Below, one piece after another: positions 42,689-53,408 of a DNA stretch of 64,000 nt (positions are counted from its first letter, which is position 1; each line of letters starts with the position of its first letter). The notes under the pieces were generated by a model. The model searched no databases and had not been told where the DNA came from. It saw only the letters and a list, made by a program, of their open reading frames with translations. The DNA is from JAJKJG01 sp036389455 (GTDB lineage Bacteria; Pseudomonadota; Alphaproteobacteria; Rhizobiales; Beijerinckiaceae): contig DASVPW010000217.1 in NCBI GenBank assembly GCA_036389455.1, positions 1 through 64,000 of the forward strand. Direction: 5' to 3'. Made by a program: the position numbers and the translations under genes.

Positions 42689-45271
42689 ATGCACGGCACG
42701 ATCCCGGCCAATCCCCGGAAACCCCGCCGCTTCGCCCTGCCGCTGGTGCTGCGGCTCGCGCTCCGCGAGCTGCGCGGCGGCCTCAAAGGGTTCGGAATCT
42801 TTCTCGGCTGCATCGCCCTCGGCGTCGCGGCGATCGCCGGCGTGTCCTCGATCTCGCGCTCGCTTACCGAAGGCTTAGGCAGGGAGGGCCGCAAGATCCT
42901 CGGCGGCGACGTGACCTTCTCGCTCATCCATCGCGAGGCGGGCGAGGCCGAGCGGGCGTTCTTCGCGGCCCGAGGCCGCGTCTCCTCCATGGCCACCATG
43001 CGGGCCATGGCGATCGCCGGCGAGAACGGCTCCGGGCTTGTCGAGGTGAAGGCCGTCGACGCATCTTACCCGACCGTCGGCGACCTCGTCACCGAGCCGG
43101 CGGCGCCGGTCGCGGATCTCCTTGCCGAGCGCGACGGCGCCTTCGGGGCGGTTGCCGATCCCGCCCTGCTCCTGCGCCTCTACCTCAAAGCGGGCGACCG
43201 GGTCACCGTCGGCGCCGCGACCTTCGATCTCAGGGCGAGCCTCGTCTCCGAGCCCGACAAGATCGCGAGCGGCGTCGGCTTCGGCCCGCGCTTCCTCATT
43301 TCACAAGCCGCCCTGCGGGCGACCGGGCTGCTGCAGCCCGGCAGCCTCGTGCGCTGGACTTATCGGCTGCAGCTCCCTCCGGCGGCGTCGAGCAACGGCG
43401 ACCTGGAGAAGATCGCGGCGGCGGCCCAAAAAAGCTTTCCGGAGGCCGGCTGGGAGATCCGCTCGCGGGTCAACGCCGACCCGCGCTTCGCCCGCAACAT
43501 CGAGCGCTTCTCGCAGTTCCTGACGCTCGTCGGCCTCACCGCCCTCCTCGTCGGCGGGGTCGGGGTCGCGAACGCGGTGCGCGGCTTCGTCGACCGCAAG
43601 CGCGCCTCGATCGCGACGCTCAAAAGCCTCGGCGCGCCGGGCGGGCAGGTCGTCTCCCTCTATCTCGTCCAGGTGCTCCTCATCGCCGCGGTCGGAATCC
43701 TGATCGGGCTCGGCGTCGGCGCCGCCCTGCCGTTCCTGGTCGCGGCCCTGTTCGGCGGCATGCTGCCGATCCCGATCTCGCCGACGCTCGCGCCGACGGA
43801 GCTCGCGCTCGCCGCGCTCTACGGCGTGCTCACGGCGCTCGCTTTCGCGATCGCGCCGCTGGGGCGCGCCCACGACGTCCCGGTCTCGGGCCTGTTCCGC
43901 GACCAGATCGACCCCGAGCGCCGCTTCCCGCGCCGGCGCTACCTCGCGATCCTGACGGTCGCGACCGCGGTCCTCGTGACGCTCGCCATCGCGGCGGCCT
44001 ACGACCGCCGCATCGCGCTGATCTTCGTCGGCGCCGCCGCCTTCGCCTTCGCACTCTTGCGCATCGTCGCGGGCGGCGTGATGGCCCTCGCGAAGCGCCT
44101 GCCGCGCCCGCGCCTCGCGATCCCGCGCCTCGCGCTCGCGAACCTCCACCGCCCGGGGGCGCTCACCCCCTCCCTCGTTCTGTCCCTCGGCCTCGGCATC
44201 GCCCTTCTTGTGACGCTCGCCGTCGTCGATGCGAACCTCACCCGCACCCTTACCCGCACGCTTCCCGAGCGCGCCCCGAGCTTCTTCTTCCTCGATATCC
44301 CGAACGCCGACGCCGCGCGCTTCGACGCCCACCTCCAGGCCCTCGCCCCGGAGGCGAAGATCGAGCGCGTGCCGATGATGCGCGGGCGGCTCGTCTCGCT
44401 CAAGGGCGTGCCGGTCGGCGAGATCAAGGCCTCCGAGCAGGTCGCCTGGGTCTTGGACGGCGACCGCGGCATCACCTACACGGAATACCTGCCCGAGGGC
44501 TCGGAGGTGGTCGCCGGGCAATGGTGGCCGGAGGGCTACAAGGGGCGGCCCCTCGTCTCCTTCGAGCAGAAGATTGCCGAGGGGCTCGGCCTCGCCGTCG
44601 GCGACGACATCGTCGTCAACGTGCTCGGGCGCAACATCACGGCGACCGTCGCGAGCCTGCGCACGGTCGAGTGGCGCACGCTTGGCATCAACTTCGTCAT
44701 GGTGTTCTCGCCGAACACCTTCGCGGGCGCGCCGCACACGCATCTCGCGACCGTCACCTTCCCGAACGGCGCCGACGGACCGCGCGACGCCGCGATCCTG
44801 CGCGAGACCGCGAAGGCTTATCCCGCCGTGACGAGCCTCAGGGTCAAGGAGGCGCTCGACGCCTTCAACGACATCGTGGCGCAGCTCGTCATGGCGATCC
44901 GCGGCGCGAGCTCGATCGCGCTTCTGGCGAGCCTCCTGGTCCTCGCCGGCGCGCTCGCGGCCGGGCACCGGGCGCGGCTTTACGACGCCGTGATCCTCAA
45001 GACGCTCGGCGCCACCCGGGCGCGGCTCCTTGCGGCTTACGCCCTCGAGTACGGCGCGCTGGGCCTCGCGACCGCGGTCTTCGGCCTGATCGCCGGGACC
45101 GCGGCCGCCTGGTACGTCGTGACCCGGGTCATGAACATGAGCTTTTCGGCGGAGCTCTCGGGCGCGGTCCTCGCCGCGGCCCTCGCCGTCGTGGTGGCGA
45201 TCACCCTCGGCCTCGCCAGCACCTGGCGCATCCTGAGCCAGAAGCCCGCGCCGTACCTGCGCAACCTCTAA
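42689..45271 (+). CDS. FtsX-like ABC permease (YbbP-like), 860 residues
   Basis: Large inner-membrane permease with ten transmembrane segments in the YbbP pattern: an N-terminal helix (LKGFGIFLGCIALGVAAIAG), a periplasmic domain, a three-helix FtsX block (about 265-410), a second periplasmic domain with FSPNTFAGAPHTHLATVTFP, and a C-terminal FtsX block (SIALLASLLVLAGALAAGHR onward). It forms a complex with the YbbA-like ATPase encoded 8 bp upstream. It probably extracts or moves lipids or small molecules from the membrane; the cargo is unknown. Confidence 0.92.
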   Translation: MHGTIPANPRKPRRFALPLVLRLALRELRGGLKGFGIFLGCIALGVAAIAGVSSISRSLTEGLGREGRKILGGDVTFSLIHREAGEAERAFFAARGRVSSMATMRAMAIAGENGSGLVEVKAVDASYPTVGDLVTEPAAPVADLLAERDGAFGAVADPALLLRLYLKAGDRVTVGAATFDLRASLVSEPDKIASGVGFGPRFLISQAALRATGLLQPGSLVRWTYRLQLPPAASSNGDLEKIAAAAQKSFPEAGWEIRSRVNADPRFARNIERFSQFLTLVGLTALLVGGVGVANAVRGFVDRKRASIATLKSLGAPGGQVVSLYLVQVLLIAAVGILIGLGVGAALPFLVAALFGGMLPIPISPTLAPTELALAALYGVLTALAFAIAPLGRAHDVPVSGLFRDQIDPERRFPRRRYLAILTVATAVLVTLAIAAAYDRRIALIFVGAAAFAFALLRIVAGGVMALAKRLPRPRLAIPRLALANLHRPGALTPSLVLSLGLGIALLVTLAVVDANLTRTLTRTLPERAPSFFFLDIPNADAARFDAHLQALAPEAKIERVPMMRGRLVSLKGVPVGEIKASEQVAWVLDGDRGITYTEYLPEGSEVVAGQWWPEGYKGRPLVSFEQKIAEGLGLAVGDDIVVNVLGRNITATVASLRTVEWRTLGINFVMVFSPNTFAGAPHTHLATVTFPNGADGPRDAAILRETAKAYPAVTSLRVKEALDAFNDIVAQLVMAIRGASSIALLASLLVLAGALAAGHRARLYDAVILKTLGATRARLLAAYALEYGALGLATAVFGLIAGTAAAWYVVTRVMNMSFSAELSGAVLAAALAVVVAITLGLASTWRILSQKPAPYLRNL

Positions 45272-45314
45272 AAGCGGGATGGGGGCGGCAGCGGCTTATC
45301 GATCCTGACGATCC

Positions 45315-47939
<2,625 letters not shown>

Positions 47940-48136
47940 GCGGATCACCTCGTTCGGCCGCGCGCTCCCTCCGTGAGCCGGAAGCGCGCTCCTTGAATTT
48001 TGCCGGCGGACCTCGCACGAGCGTCCGTCTCAGCGTCATGTAGGTGTGGCTGATGCGCAACACCAGAGGGGCGGGGGAACGTTAGCGACGAGCCGGCATT
48101 GATCCGCCGAACCCCTTTTCGCGCCGGAGAGCCTCC

Positions 48137-48463
48137 ATGGCCGCTGCAAGCCGCGATCCGCGTTCGGAGGCCGAGAAGGCCCGGGCCGATCTCAAGCGCA
48201 ACGCCGAGATGGACATGTCGCTGACCCAGAGCCCGATGGAGCACCAGCCCTCGGTCACCGCCGACACCTTCGGGGTGCACGACAAGGCGGCGCGCCTGCG
48301 CTCCGGCGGCATCGACGGCGTCGAGGCTGGGGGCGTTGTGCCCGAGCGCGGCCCGCCGAGTTCCGAGTCGCGCGTCGAGGGGCCGCAGGTCGCGGCCGGA
48401 CGCGACTCCACCGCCCCGCCGCGCCGGGCCGAGGAGGACGTGCTCTCCCGCGCCAAGGAATGA
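48137..48463 (+). CDS. Hypothetical small hydrophilic protein
   Basis: A 108-residue protein that I do not recognise: Arg/Glu/Pro-rich, with no hydrophobic segment and no cysteine. The first third (ARADLKRNAEMDMSLTQSPM) is helical and the rest is disordered (for example PERGPPSSESRVEGPQ). It begins 197 bp upstream of and divergent from clpB and is followed 23 bp later by another short orphan gene, so the two may be co-expressed, possibly as stress proteins. The ribosome site (GAGAGCCTCC) is weak. Confidence 0.5.
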   Translation: MAAASRDPRSEAEKARADLKRNAEMDMSLTQSPMEHQPSVTADTFGVHDKAARLRSGGIDGVEAGGVVPERGPPSSESRVEGPQVAAGRDSTAPPRRAEEDVLSRAKE

Positions 48464-48486
48464 CCAGCAAACCACGGGCTTAAGAC

Positions 48487-48768
48487 ATGACCTTCCTCGA
48501 CAAGGTGACCGGTTTCTTCCGCAAGGGCGGCGAGAGCGGGAATACCGGCGGCAAAGACGGCAAGAGCGACCTCCAGAAGAACATGGAGAAGGCGCTCGGG
48601 ATGAAGCAGGCGGCCGGCCGGCAGACGACCACCCCCGAGCACCGCACCGCCCGCGAGGGCGAGGTCCACGGCCAGCAGATGAGCATGACCGACCGCGATG
48701 CAGGCAGCGAGGGCAGCCACACGCCCCAGCTCAAGCGCAGCCAGGTGGCGCGCAGCGGCGACACCTGA
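48487..48768 (+). CDS. Hypothetical small hydrophilic protein
   Basis: A 93-residue polar protein, starting MTFLDKVTGFFRKGGESGNT and rich in Gly, Lys, Gln and Thr, without a signal peptide or domain that I recognise. The amphipathic N-terminus (residues 1-14) could bind membrane. It follows the previous orphan gene by 23 bp and precedes the MOSC gene by 55 bp on the same strand. It is predicted as a gene on codon pattern and position only. Confidence 0.5.
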   Translation: MTFLDKVTGFFRKGGESGNTGGKDGKSDLQKNMEKALGMKQAAGRQTTTPEHRTAREGEVHGQQMSMTDRDAGSEGSHTPQLKRSQVARSGDT

Positions 48769-48823
48769 GCACCGCCCCCAGCGCACGCTTGATCCGGCGC
48801 GGGCGGCGGCCTAAGCCCCGGTG

Positions 48824-49618
48824 ATGCGCCTCCGCGTCGCCGCGCTCCACCGCTACCCCGTCAAGGGCCTGTCCCCCGAGCGCCTCGACCGCGTCGTCCT
48901 GGAGAAGGGCGCCTATTTCCCGGGCGACCGCCTGTTCGCGATCGAGAACGGCCCGGCGGGGTTCGATCCCGCCGATCCGCAGCATCAGCCGAAGGTCGAG
49001 TTCCTGATGCTGATGCGCAACGAGGCGCTCGCCCGTCTCACGACCCGCTATGACGACGCAAGCCGCACCCTCGTCGTCGAGGAGGGCGGGCGCGAGGCGG
49101 CGCGGGGCGACCTCTCGACTCGGGAGGGACGGCTCGCCGTCGAGGCGTTCTTCCGTCGCTTCATGCCGCGCGAGCTGCGCGGGCCGCCGAAGGTGCTCTC
49201 CGCCCCCGACGGGTTCCGCTTCACGGATTCGCGAAAAGGCTTCGTCTCGCTCATCAACCTCGCGAGCGTCGCCGCGGTCGAGGCCATGGTCGGGGCGCCC
49301 GTCGACCCCTTGCGCTTCCGCGGCAACCTGCACGTCGAGGGCCTTGACGCTTTCGCCGAGCTCGAGCTCGTCGGGCGCATCCTCGAGGGGCCGTCGGGGT
49401 TGAGGCTCAAGGTCACGAAGCGCATCCAGCGCTGCGCCGCCACGAACGTCGATCCTGCGACCGGCATTCGCGACCTCGACATCCCGGCGACCCTGATGCG
49501 CCGCCTCGGCCACGCCGACTGCGGGGTCTACGCGGAGGTCCTGGCCGGCGGCCCGCTCGCCGAGGGCGAACGGCTCGCCGTCGCGGAGCCGGCGCAGGCG
49601 GCGCTGCCCCTCGCCTGA
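48824..49618 (+). CDS. MOSC domain protein
   Basis: A 264-residue protein with an N-terminal beta-barrel (LRVAALHRYPVKGLSPERLD) and a C-terminal MOSC domain. The conserved cysteine is in QRCAATNVDPATG, and GVYAEVLAGG follows. MOSC proteins bind the molybdenum cofactor and transfer sulfur or reduce N-hydroxylated compounds. The ATG at 48824 was chosen over the GTG three bases upstream because the initiator and the family N-terminus agree there. A terminator follows on the other side of the stop. Confidence 0.88.
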   Translation: MRLRVAALHRYPVKGLSPERLDRVVLEKGAYFPGDRLFAIENGPAGFDPADPQHQPKVEFLMLMRNEALARLTTRYDDASRTLVVEEGGREAARGDLSTREGRLAVEAFFRRFMPRELRGPPKVLSAPDGFRFTDSRKGFVSLINLASVAAVEAMVGAPVDPLRFRGNLHVEGLDAFAELELVGRILEGPSGLRLKVTKRIQRCAATNVDPATGIRDLDIPATLMRRLGHADCGVYAEVLAGGPLAEGERLAVAEPAQAALPLA

Positions 49619-49625
49619 GCGCAGC

Positions 49626-49650
49626 AAAAAGGGAGGGCTTTCGCCCTCCC
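49626..49650 (-). terminator. Strong Rho-independent terminator of the DUF4167 gene
   Basis: On the minus strand an 8-bp stem (GGGAGGGC/GCCCTCCC) with loop GAAA is followed directly by TTTTT. On the plus strand it is preceded by A5, so it also helps end the MOSC transcript. It lies 38 bp past the DUF4167 stop at 49688. Confidence 0.85.
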
Positions 49651-49687
49651 TGGTCCGCAAAGCCCGATCCCGGCGCGCGCGCCGGCT

Positions 49688-50647
49688 TTACTCCGCCGGT
49701 GGGGTCTCGACGCCGTCCGGCCCGAAGTCCGCGCCCGGCTCCGCGGCGCCCTCCTCAAGGCGCGGGCGGCGACGCCGGCGGGTGCGGTAGCGGCCGTTCG
49801 GCTCGCCCGGGGCTTCCCCGTTCATGGCTTCGGCCGGCGCGGCCTCATCGGCCTCCGGCGGCTCGTCGACCGCGATCGGCGTCCGGACCGGGGTGGTCAG
49901 GAAGGCCGGAAGCCCGTTCGGGCCTTCGGCTTCCGGGCGTGGGCGGGCCGGACGCTCGAAGCGGGGCTGCTCCGGACGCTGGTCCTGGCGGTAGTCGGGG
50001 CGCTCCCGCCGGCCGTCCGGGCGGCCCTCGTCACGTCCCTCGGGGCGCTGGTAGTCCGGGCGCTGGAAGTCCTGGCGGGGCCGGTCGTTGCGGGGGAAGC
50101 GCTCGCGCCCGCCCGGCCGGTCGCCCCGGTCCTGGCCGCCGCGCTCGAAGCGGTCGCGGCCCTGGAAGCGGTCGCCGCGGTCTTGGCCGCCGCGGTCTTG
50201 GCCGCCGCGATCCTGGCCGCCGCGGTCGAAGCGCTCCTGCCGCTCGCCCGGCTCGGGACGGACCTCGAAGGGCTGCGGCTGCGCGCCGATGTCGTCGTCG
50301 GCCTGGGCCGAACGGTCGCCGCTGCCGTAGGGCTGATCGTCGTCGCCGTCGTCATCGTACGGACGCGCCTGCTGATAGCCGCCGCCGAACTGCTCGCGGA
50401 ACTGCTCCTGCGCCGCCGCGATGATGCGGTAGTAGTGCTCGGCGTGCTGGAGGTAGTTCTCGGCCGCGACCGGGTCGCCGCTCGCCTGCGCGTCGCGGGC
50501 GAGCTGGGCGTACTTGTCGGCGATGTGCTGGGCGGTGCCCCGGATCTTCACGTCCGGACCGTTCGACTCGTAGCTCCGCGTCAGGGGATTGGGGCCCTTG
50601 TTCGGCCGGTTGCGCCCGCGCATGCGCCTGTTCTGTTGTGGTCTCAT
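49688..50647 (-). CDS. DUF4167 RNA-binding-like protein with RGG-type repeats
   Basis: A 319-residue protein. The N-terminal 75 residues are DUF4167 (RMRGRNRPNKGPNPLTRSYE, then AENYLQHAEHYYRIIAAAQ). A long disordered Arg/Gly/Asp/Gln region follows with tandem DRGGQ units at about 140-175, encoded by 15-bp repeats (50171-50230), and a basic TRRRRRPR segment near residue 290. Such composition suggests RNA or nucleoprotein binding; function is otherwise unknown. In many alphaproteobacteria this gene lies near prmC/prfA; that neighbourhood is not seen here. The promoter should lie in 50648-51053. Confidence 0.85.
   Translation of the reverse strand: MRPQQNRRMRGRNRPNKGPNPLTRSYESNGPDVKIRGTAQHIADKYAQLARDAQASGDPVAAENYLQHAEHYYRIIAAAQEQFREQFGGGYQQARPYDDDGDDDQPYGSGDRSAQADDDIGAQPQPFEVRPEPGERQERFDRGGQDRGGQDRGGQDRGDRFQGRDRFERGGQDRGDRPGGRERFPRNDRPRQDFQRPDYQRPEGRDEGRPDGRRERPDYRQDQRPEQPRFERPARPRPEAEGPNGLPAFLTTPVRTPIAVDEPPEADEAAPAEAMNGEAPGEPNGRYRTRRRRRPRLEEGAAEPGADFGPDGVETPPAE
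50171..50230. repeat. 15-bp tandem repeat within the DUF4167 gene
   Basis: Near-identical copies of ggccgccgcggtctt encode the DRGGQ units. Copy number can change by slippage without a frameshift because the period is a multiple of three. Confidence 0.7.
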
Positions 50648-51053
50648 CGAATCTCTTTCGACCCTCGCTGGCTTTATACGTCACGCGAAGCGCACGGGCT
50701 CGCCCGGAACGGGTTCACCCACCGTTCGCGTGGTTTCCATGGTGCTGTCGTTCAACCGCGGGTGTTTCCGGGTCGTCCTTCAGGGTTCAGGGTTCAGGCC
50801 GCGCCGGTCTGCCAATGCCCCCAGATGCGCGGCTGATATCGTTTTCGTCCTGCGGCGGGTCTTGTCTGCCTGGAGCTTCCTGCTCCAGATCTTCCGCCGA
50901 ATCCGTCGGACCGTTCACGATCTCCGAGGGCAAGCTAGCCGGTTTGGGCTCGTCCAACAAGCAGATTTTCCGGCTCTCCCGGATTTGGTGGGCCGGTCGG
51001 GCCTTCGCAAGGGCTGGAAGGCCAAGCTTCGGCTCTATTTTAACGAGGTTTCG
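50648..51053. other. 406-bp intergenic region upstream of the DUF4167 gene
   Basis: I see no convincing gene here: short plus-strand frames lack ribosome sites and the codon pattern is not coding-like. It contains a 7-bp tandem run (ttcaggg, almost three copies at 50779-50798) and a terminator-like inverted repeat at its right edge. The DUF4167 promoter is expected near 50650-50750. Confidence 0.4.
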
Positions 51054-51058
51054 TTAAA
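51039..51058 (-). terminator. Inverted repeat over the priA stop codon
   Basis: TTTAACGA-GGTT-TCGTTAAA, an 8-bp AT-rich palindrome that includes the TAA stop of priA (51054-51056). It could be a weak terminator or simply a palindromic stop region. Confidence 0.4.
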
Positions 51059-53351
51059 GGAAGCTCTGCGGGTCGACGTCGACCGCGACCCTGACGCTGC
51101 CGCGGGGCTTCGGCGCCCGGGCAAGCCAGTCGCGCAGGTAGGCCTGAAGGTCGACCTCCCGCTCGGTCTTCACGAGGAGGCGGAAGCGGTAGCGGCCGCG
51201 GATCAAGGCAAGCGGCGCCTCGGCGGGGCCCAGCACCATCACGCCCGCGGGCGGGCGCGCCTCCAAGGCCATGGCGCGCCCGTGCGCCTCGGCCGCGCCC
51301 CGGTCCGTTCCCGAGACGATCAGCGCCGCGAGGCGCCCGAACGGAGGCAGGCCCGCGGCCTCCCGGGCCCGGGTCTCCTCGGCGTAGAAGCGCTCGGCCT
51401 CGCCCGAGAGCAGCGCCGCCATGACCGGGTGCTCGGGCTGGTAGGTCTGGACGAGGGCGCGGCCCATCCTCTCGCCGCGCCCGGCCCGGCCCGTCACCTG
51501 CTGCAGGAGCTGGAAGGTGCGCTCCGCCGCCCGCGGGTCGCCGGAGGTGAGCCCGATGTCGGCGTCGAGCACGCCGACGACGGTCATGCGCGGGAAGTTG
51601 TGGCCCTTGGCCACGAGCTGCGTCCCGATCACGATGTCGAACGCGCCCTCGGCGATGCCCTTGAGCTCCTGCCGCAGCCGCTCCGTGCCGCCCGGGAAAT
51701 CGCTCGACAGCACGATCGCGCGCTTGTCCGGGAAGGTCTCGGCCACCTCCTCGGCGATGCGCTCGACGCCGGGACCGCAGGGGGCGAGCGCATCGAGCGT
51801 GCCGCAGGCGACGCAGGCCTCGGGCCGGCGCTCCGTGTGGCCGCAGTGGTGGCAGACGAGCGCCCGGCGGAAGCGGTGCTCGACGAGCCAGGCCGAGCAG
51901 TTCGGGCATTCGTAGCGGTGGCCGCAGGCGCGGCAGAGCGTCAGCGGCGCGTAGCCCCGCCGGTTGAGGAACAGGAGCGCCTGCTCGCCCGCCGCGACCG
52001 CGTCGGCGACGGCGAAACGCAGGGTCCCGGAGAGCCAGCGCCCGCGCGGGACCGGGTCGCGCCGCAAGTCCACGGCGCGGATCGCCGGCAGCGTCCGCCC
52101 GCCGTAGCGCTCTGGGAGCGCGACCCGCTTGTAGCGCCCGCGCCGGACGTTGACCCTGGTCTCGATCGACGGCGTCGCCGAAGCCAGGATCACGGGGGCA
52201 TCCTCGAGGCGGCCGCGCACCACGGCGAGGTCGCGGGCGTGGTAGGAGACCCCGTCCTCCTGCTTGTAGGCGGCCTCGTGCTCCTCGTCGACGACGACGA
52301 GGCCGAGCCGGGCGAAGGGCAGGAACAAGGCCGAGCGGGCGCCGGCCACGACCCCGACCTCGCCGGAAGAAACCCCCTCGTAGAGCCGCTCCCGCCGGCG
52401 CGCCCCGATGCCCGAATGCCAGAGCGCCGGCCGCACGCCGAAGCGGGCCGCGAAGCGGTCGAGGAACTGCGCCGTCAGCGCGATCTCGGGCATCAGGATG
52501 AGGCTCTGGACGCCGCTCTTAAGCGCCGCCGCGACCGCCTCGAAGTAGACCTCGGTCTTGCCCGATCCGGTGACGCCTTCGAGAAGCACCACCGGCGCCC
52601 GCGCGGCAACGTTGCCGACGATGTCGGGCGACGATGCCGACGATGTCGGGCCAGAATGCCGACGATGTTGCGCGACGTTGCCGATGATGTCGAAGGCGGG
52701 CTCGCCGCCCGCCGCCGCCCGGCCGGCGAGGGCCGCAGTCGCGACGGCGGCGGCGAGCACGTCGGCGGCCCGGCGCTGGTCGGCCGAAAGCGCCGCGCGG
52801 GCGTGGTCCGGGTCCGGCGTCTCGGCGACGGGCTCGGGCTTGAGCGCCACCGTCTCCAGCACCCCCTCGTCGACGAGGCCGTCGATCACCCCGGCGCTCA
52901 CCGACGCCGCCTCGGCGAGGGCGCGCTTCACGTGGACGAGCCCGCCTTCCGCCGCCCTCATGACCCGCGCTCTGGCGGGGGTCATGCGCCGCGGCGCCTC
53001 CCCCGTCGCCCGGACTCCGACCCGCATCGGCTCGGCCCGCCCAGGCTCGGGGAGGCGGAGCGCGAGGGCGAGAGCCGAACCCTTGGGGGCAAGCGTGTAC
53101 CAGGCGATCCAGTCGATGAATTTCCTGAGCTTCTGCGACAATCGCGGCGCGCCGATGCGGGCCGTGACGGCCTTGAGGTTCGCCCCCGCACCCTCGCGCA
53201 GGGCCCACACCACGCCGACGGTCTCGCGGGTCCCGAGCGGCACCTGCACCACGTCCCCTTCCTGGAGCGCGAGGCTCGGCGGCACCGCGTAGCTGTAGGC
53301 CGTGTCGAGGGCGAGCGGGATCAGGACGTCGGCGATTCTTTCGGGCGCCAT
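51054..53351 (-). CDS. priA: Primosomal replication restart helicase PriA, with an in-frame repeat insertion
   Basis: Superfamily 2 helicase that restarts collapsed replication forks. 765 residues: N-terminal 3'-DNA-binding domain (LIPLALDTAYSYAVP), a winged-helix part, Walker A LEGVTGSGKTEVYFE, DEEH box VVDEEHEAAYK, zinc cysteines CRACGHRYECPNC, CHHCGHT and CVACG, and a C-terminal domain ending VDVDPQSFL. Between the winged-helix part and Walker A, residues about 218-250 contain the translated 22-bp repeats (see 52615-52697), which normal PriA lacks. Because three copies add 66 bp, the frame is preserved. The ATG at 53351 is preferred for the canonical N-terminus. It is divergent from xerC. 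Confidence 0.95.
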   Translation of the reverse strand: MAPERIADVLIPLALDTAYSYAVPPSLALQEGDVVQVPLGTRETVGVVWALREGAGANLKAVTARIGAPRLSQKLRKFIDWIAWYTLAPKGSALALALRLPEPGRAEPMRVGVRATGEAPRRMTPARARVMRAAEGGLVHVKRALAEAASVSAGVIDGLVDEGVLETVALKPEPVAETPDPDHARAALSADQRRAADVLAAAVATAALAGRAAAGGEPAFDIIGNVAQHRRHSGPTSSASSPDIVGNVAARAPVVLLEGVTGSGKTEVYFEAVAAALKSGVQSLILMPEIALTAQFLDRFAARFGVRPALWHSGIGARRRERLYEGVSSGEVGVVAGARSALFLPFARLGLVVVDEEHEAAYKQEDGVSYHARDLAVVRGRLEDAPVILASATPSIETRVNVRRGRYKRVALPERYGGRTLPAIRAVDLRRDPVPRGRWLSGTLRFAVADAVAAGEQALLFLNRRGYAPLTLCRACGHRYECPNCSAWLVEHRFRRALVCHHCGHTERRPEACVACGTLDALAPCGPGVERIAEEVAETFPDKRAIVLSSDFPGGTERLRQELKGIAEGAFDIVIGTQLVAKGHNFPRMTVVGVLDADIGLTSGDPRAAERTFQLLQQVTGRAGRGERMGRALVQTYQPEHPVMAALLSGEAERFYAEETRAREAAGLPPFGRLAALIVSGTDRGAAEAHGRAMALEARPPAGVMVLGPAEAPLALIRGRYRFRLLVKTEREVDLQAYLRDWLARAPKPRGSVRVAVDVDPQSFL
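52615..52697 (-). repeat. Array of four 22-bp repeats inserted in the priA coding sequence
   Basis: Copies begin at 52615, 52637, 52659 and 52681, exactly 22 bp apart, with the core ccgacgatgtcgggc. Read on the coding strand, the same unit appears in three frames: FDIIGNVA, then QHRRHSG, then PTSSASS, and again PDIVGNVA, because 22 is one more than a multiple of three. The core and period match the intergenic array at 9647. Confidence 0.85.
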
Positions 53352-53408
53352 TCCGGATTGGTAAACCATGAGGTGGGACAGTCGAACGCCGTGGCACAAC
53401 CCCGACCC

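Noticed and set aside
47940..48136. Heat-shock sigma-32 promoter before clpB
   Set aside because: TTGCG and CTACAT elements are visible on the minus strand, but spacing and sequence do not match the consensus well enough.
50589..53408. Plus-strand open frame running through the priA locus into xerC
   Set aside because: Only the part from 53409 is XerC. The rest is the antisense strand of priA; the true start is the ATG at 53409 next to the recombinase N-terminus.
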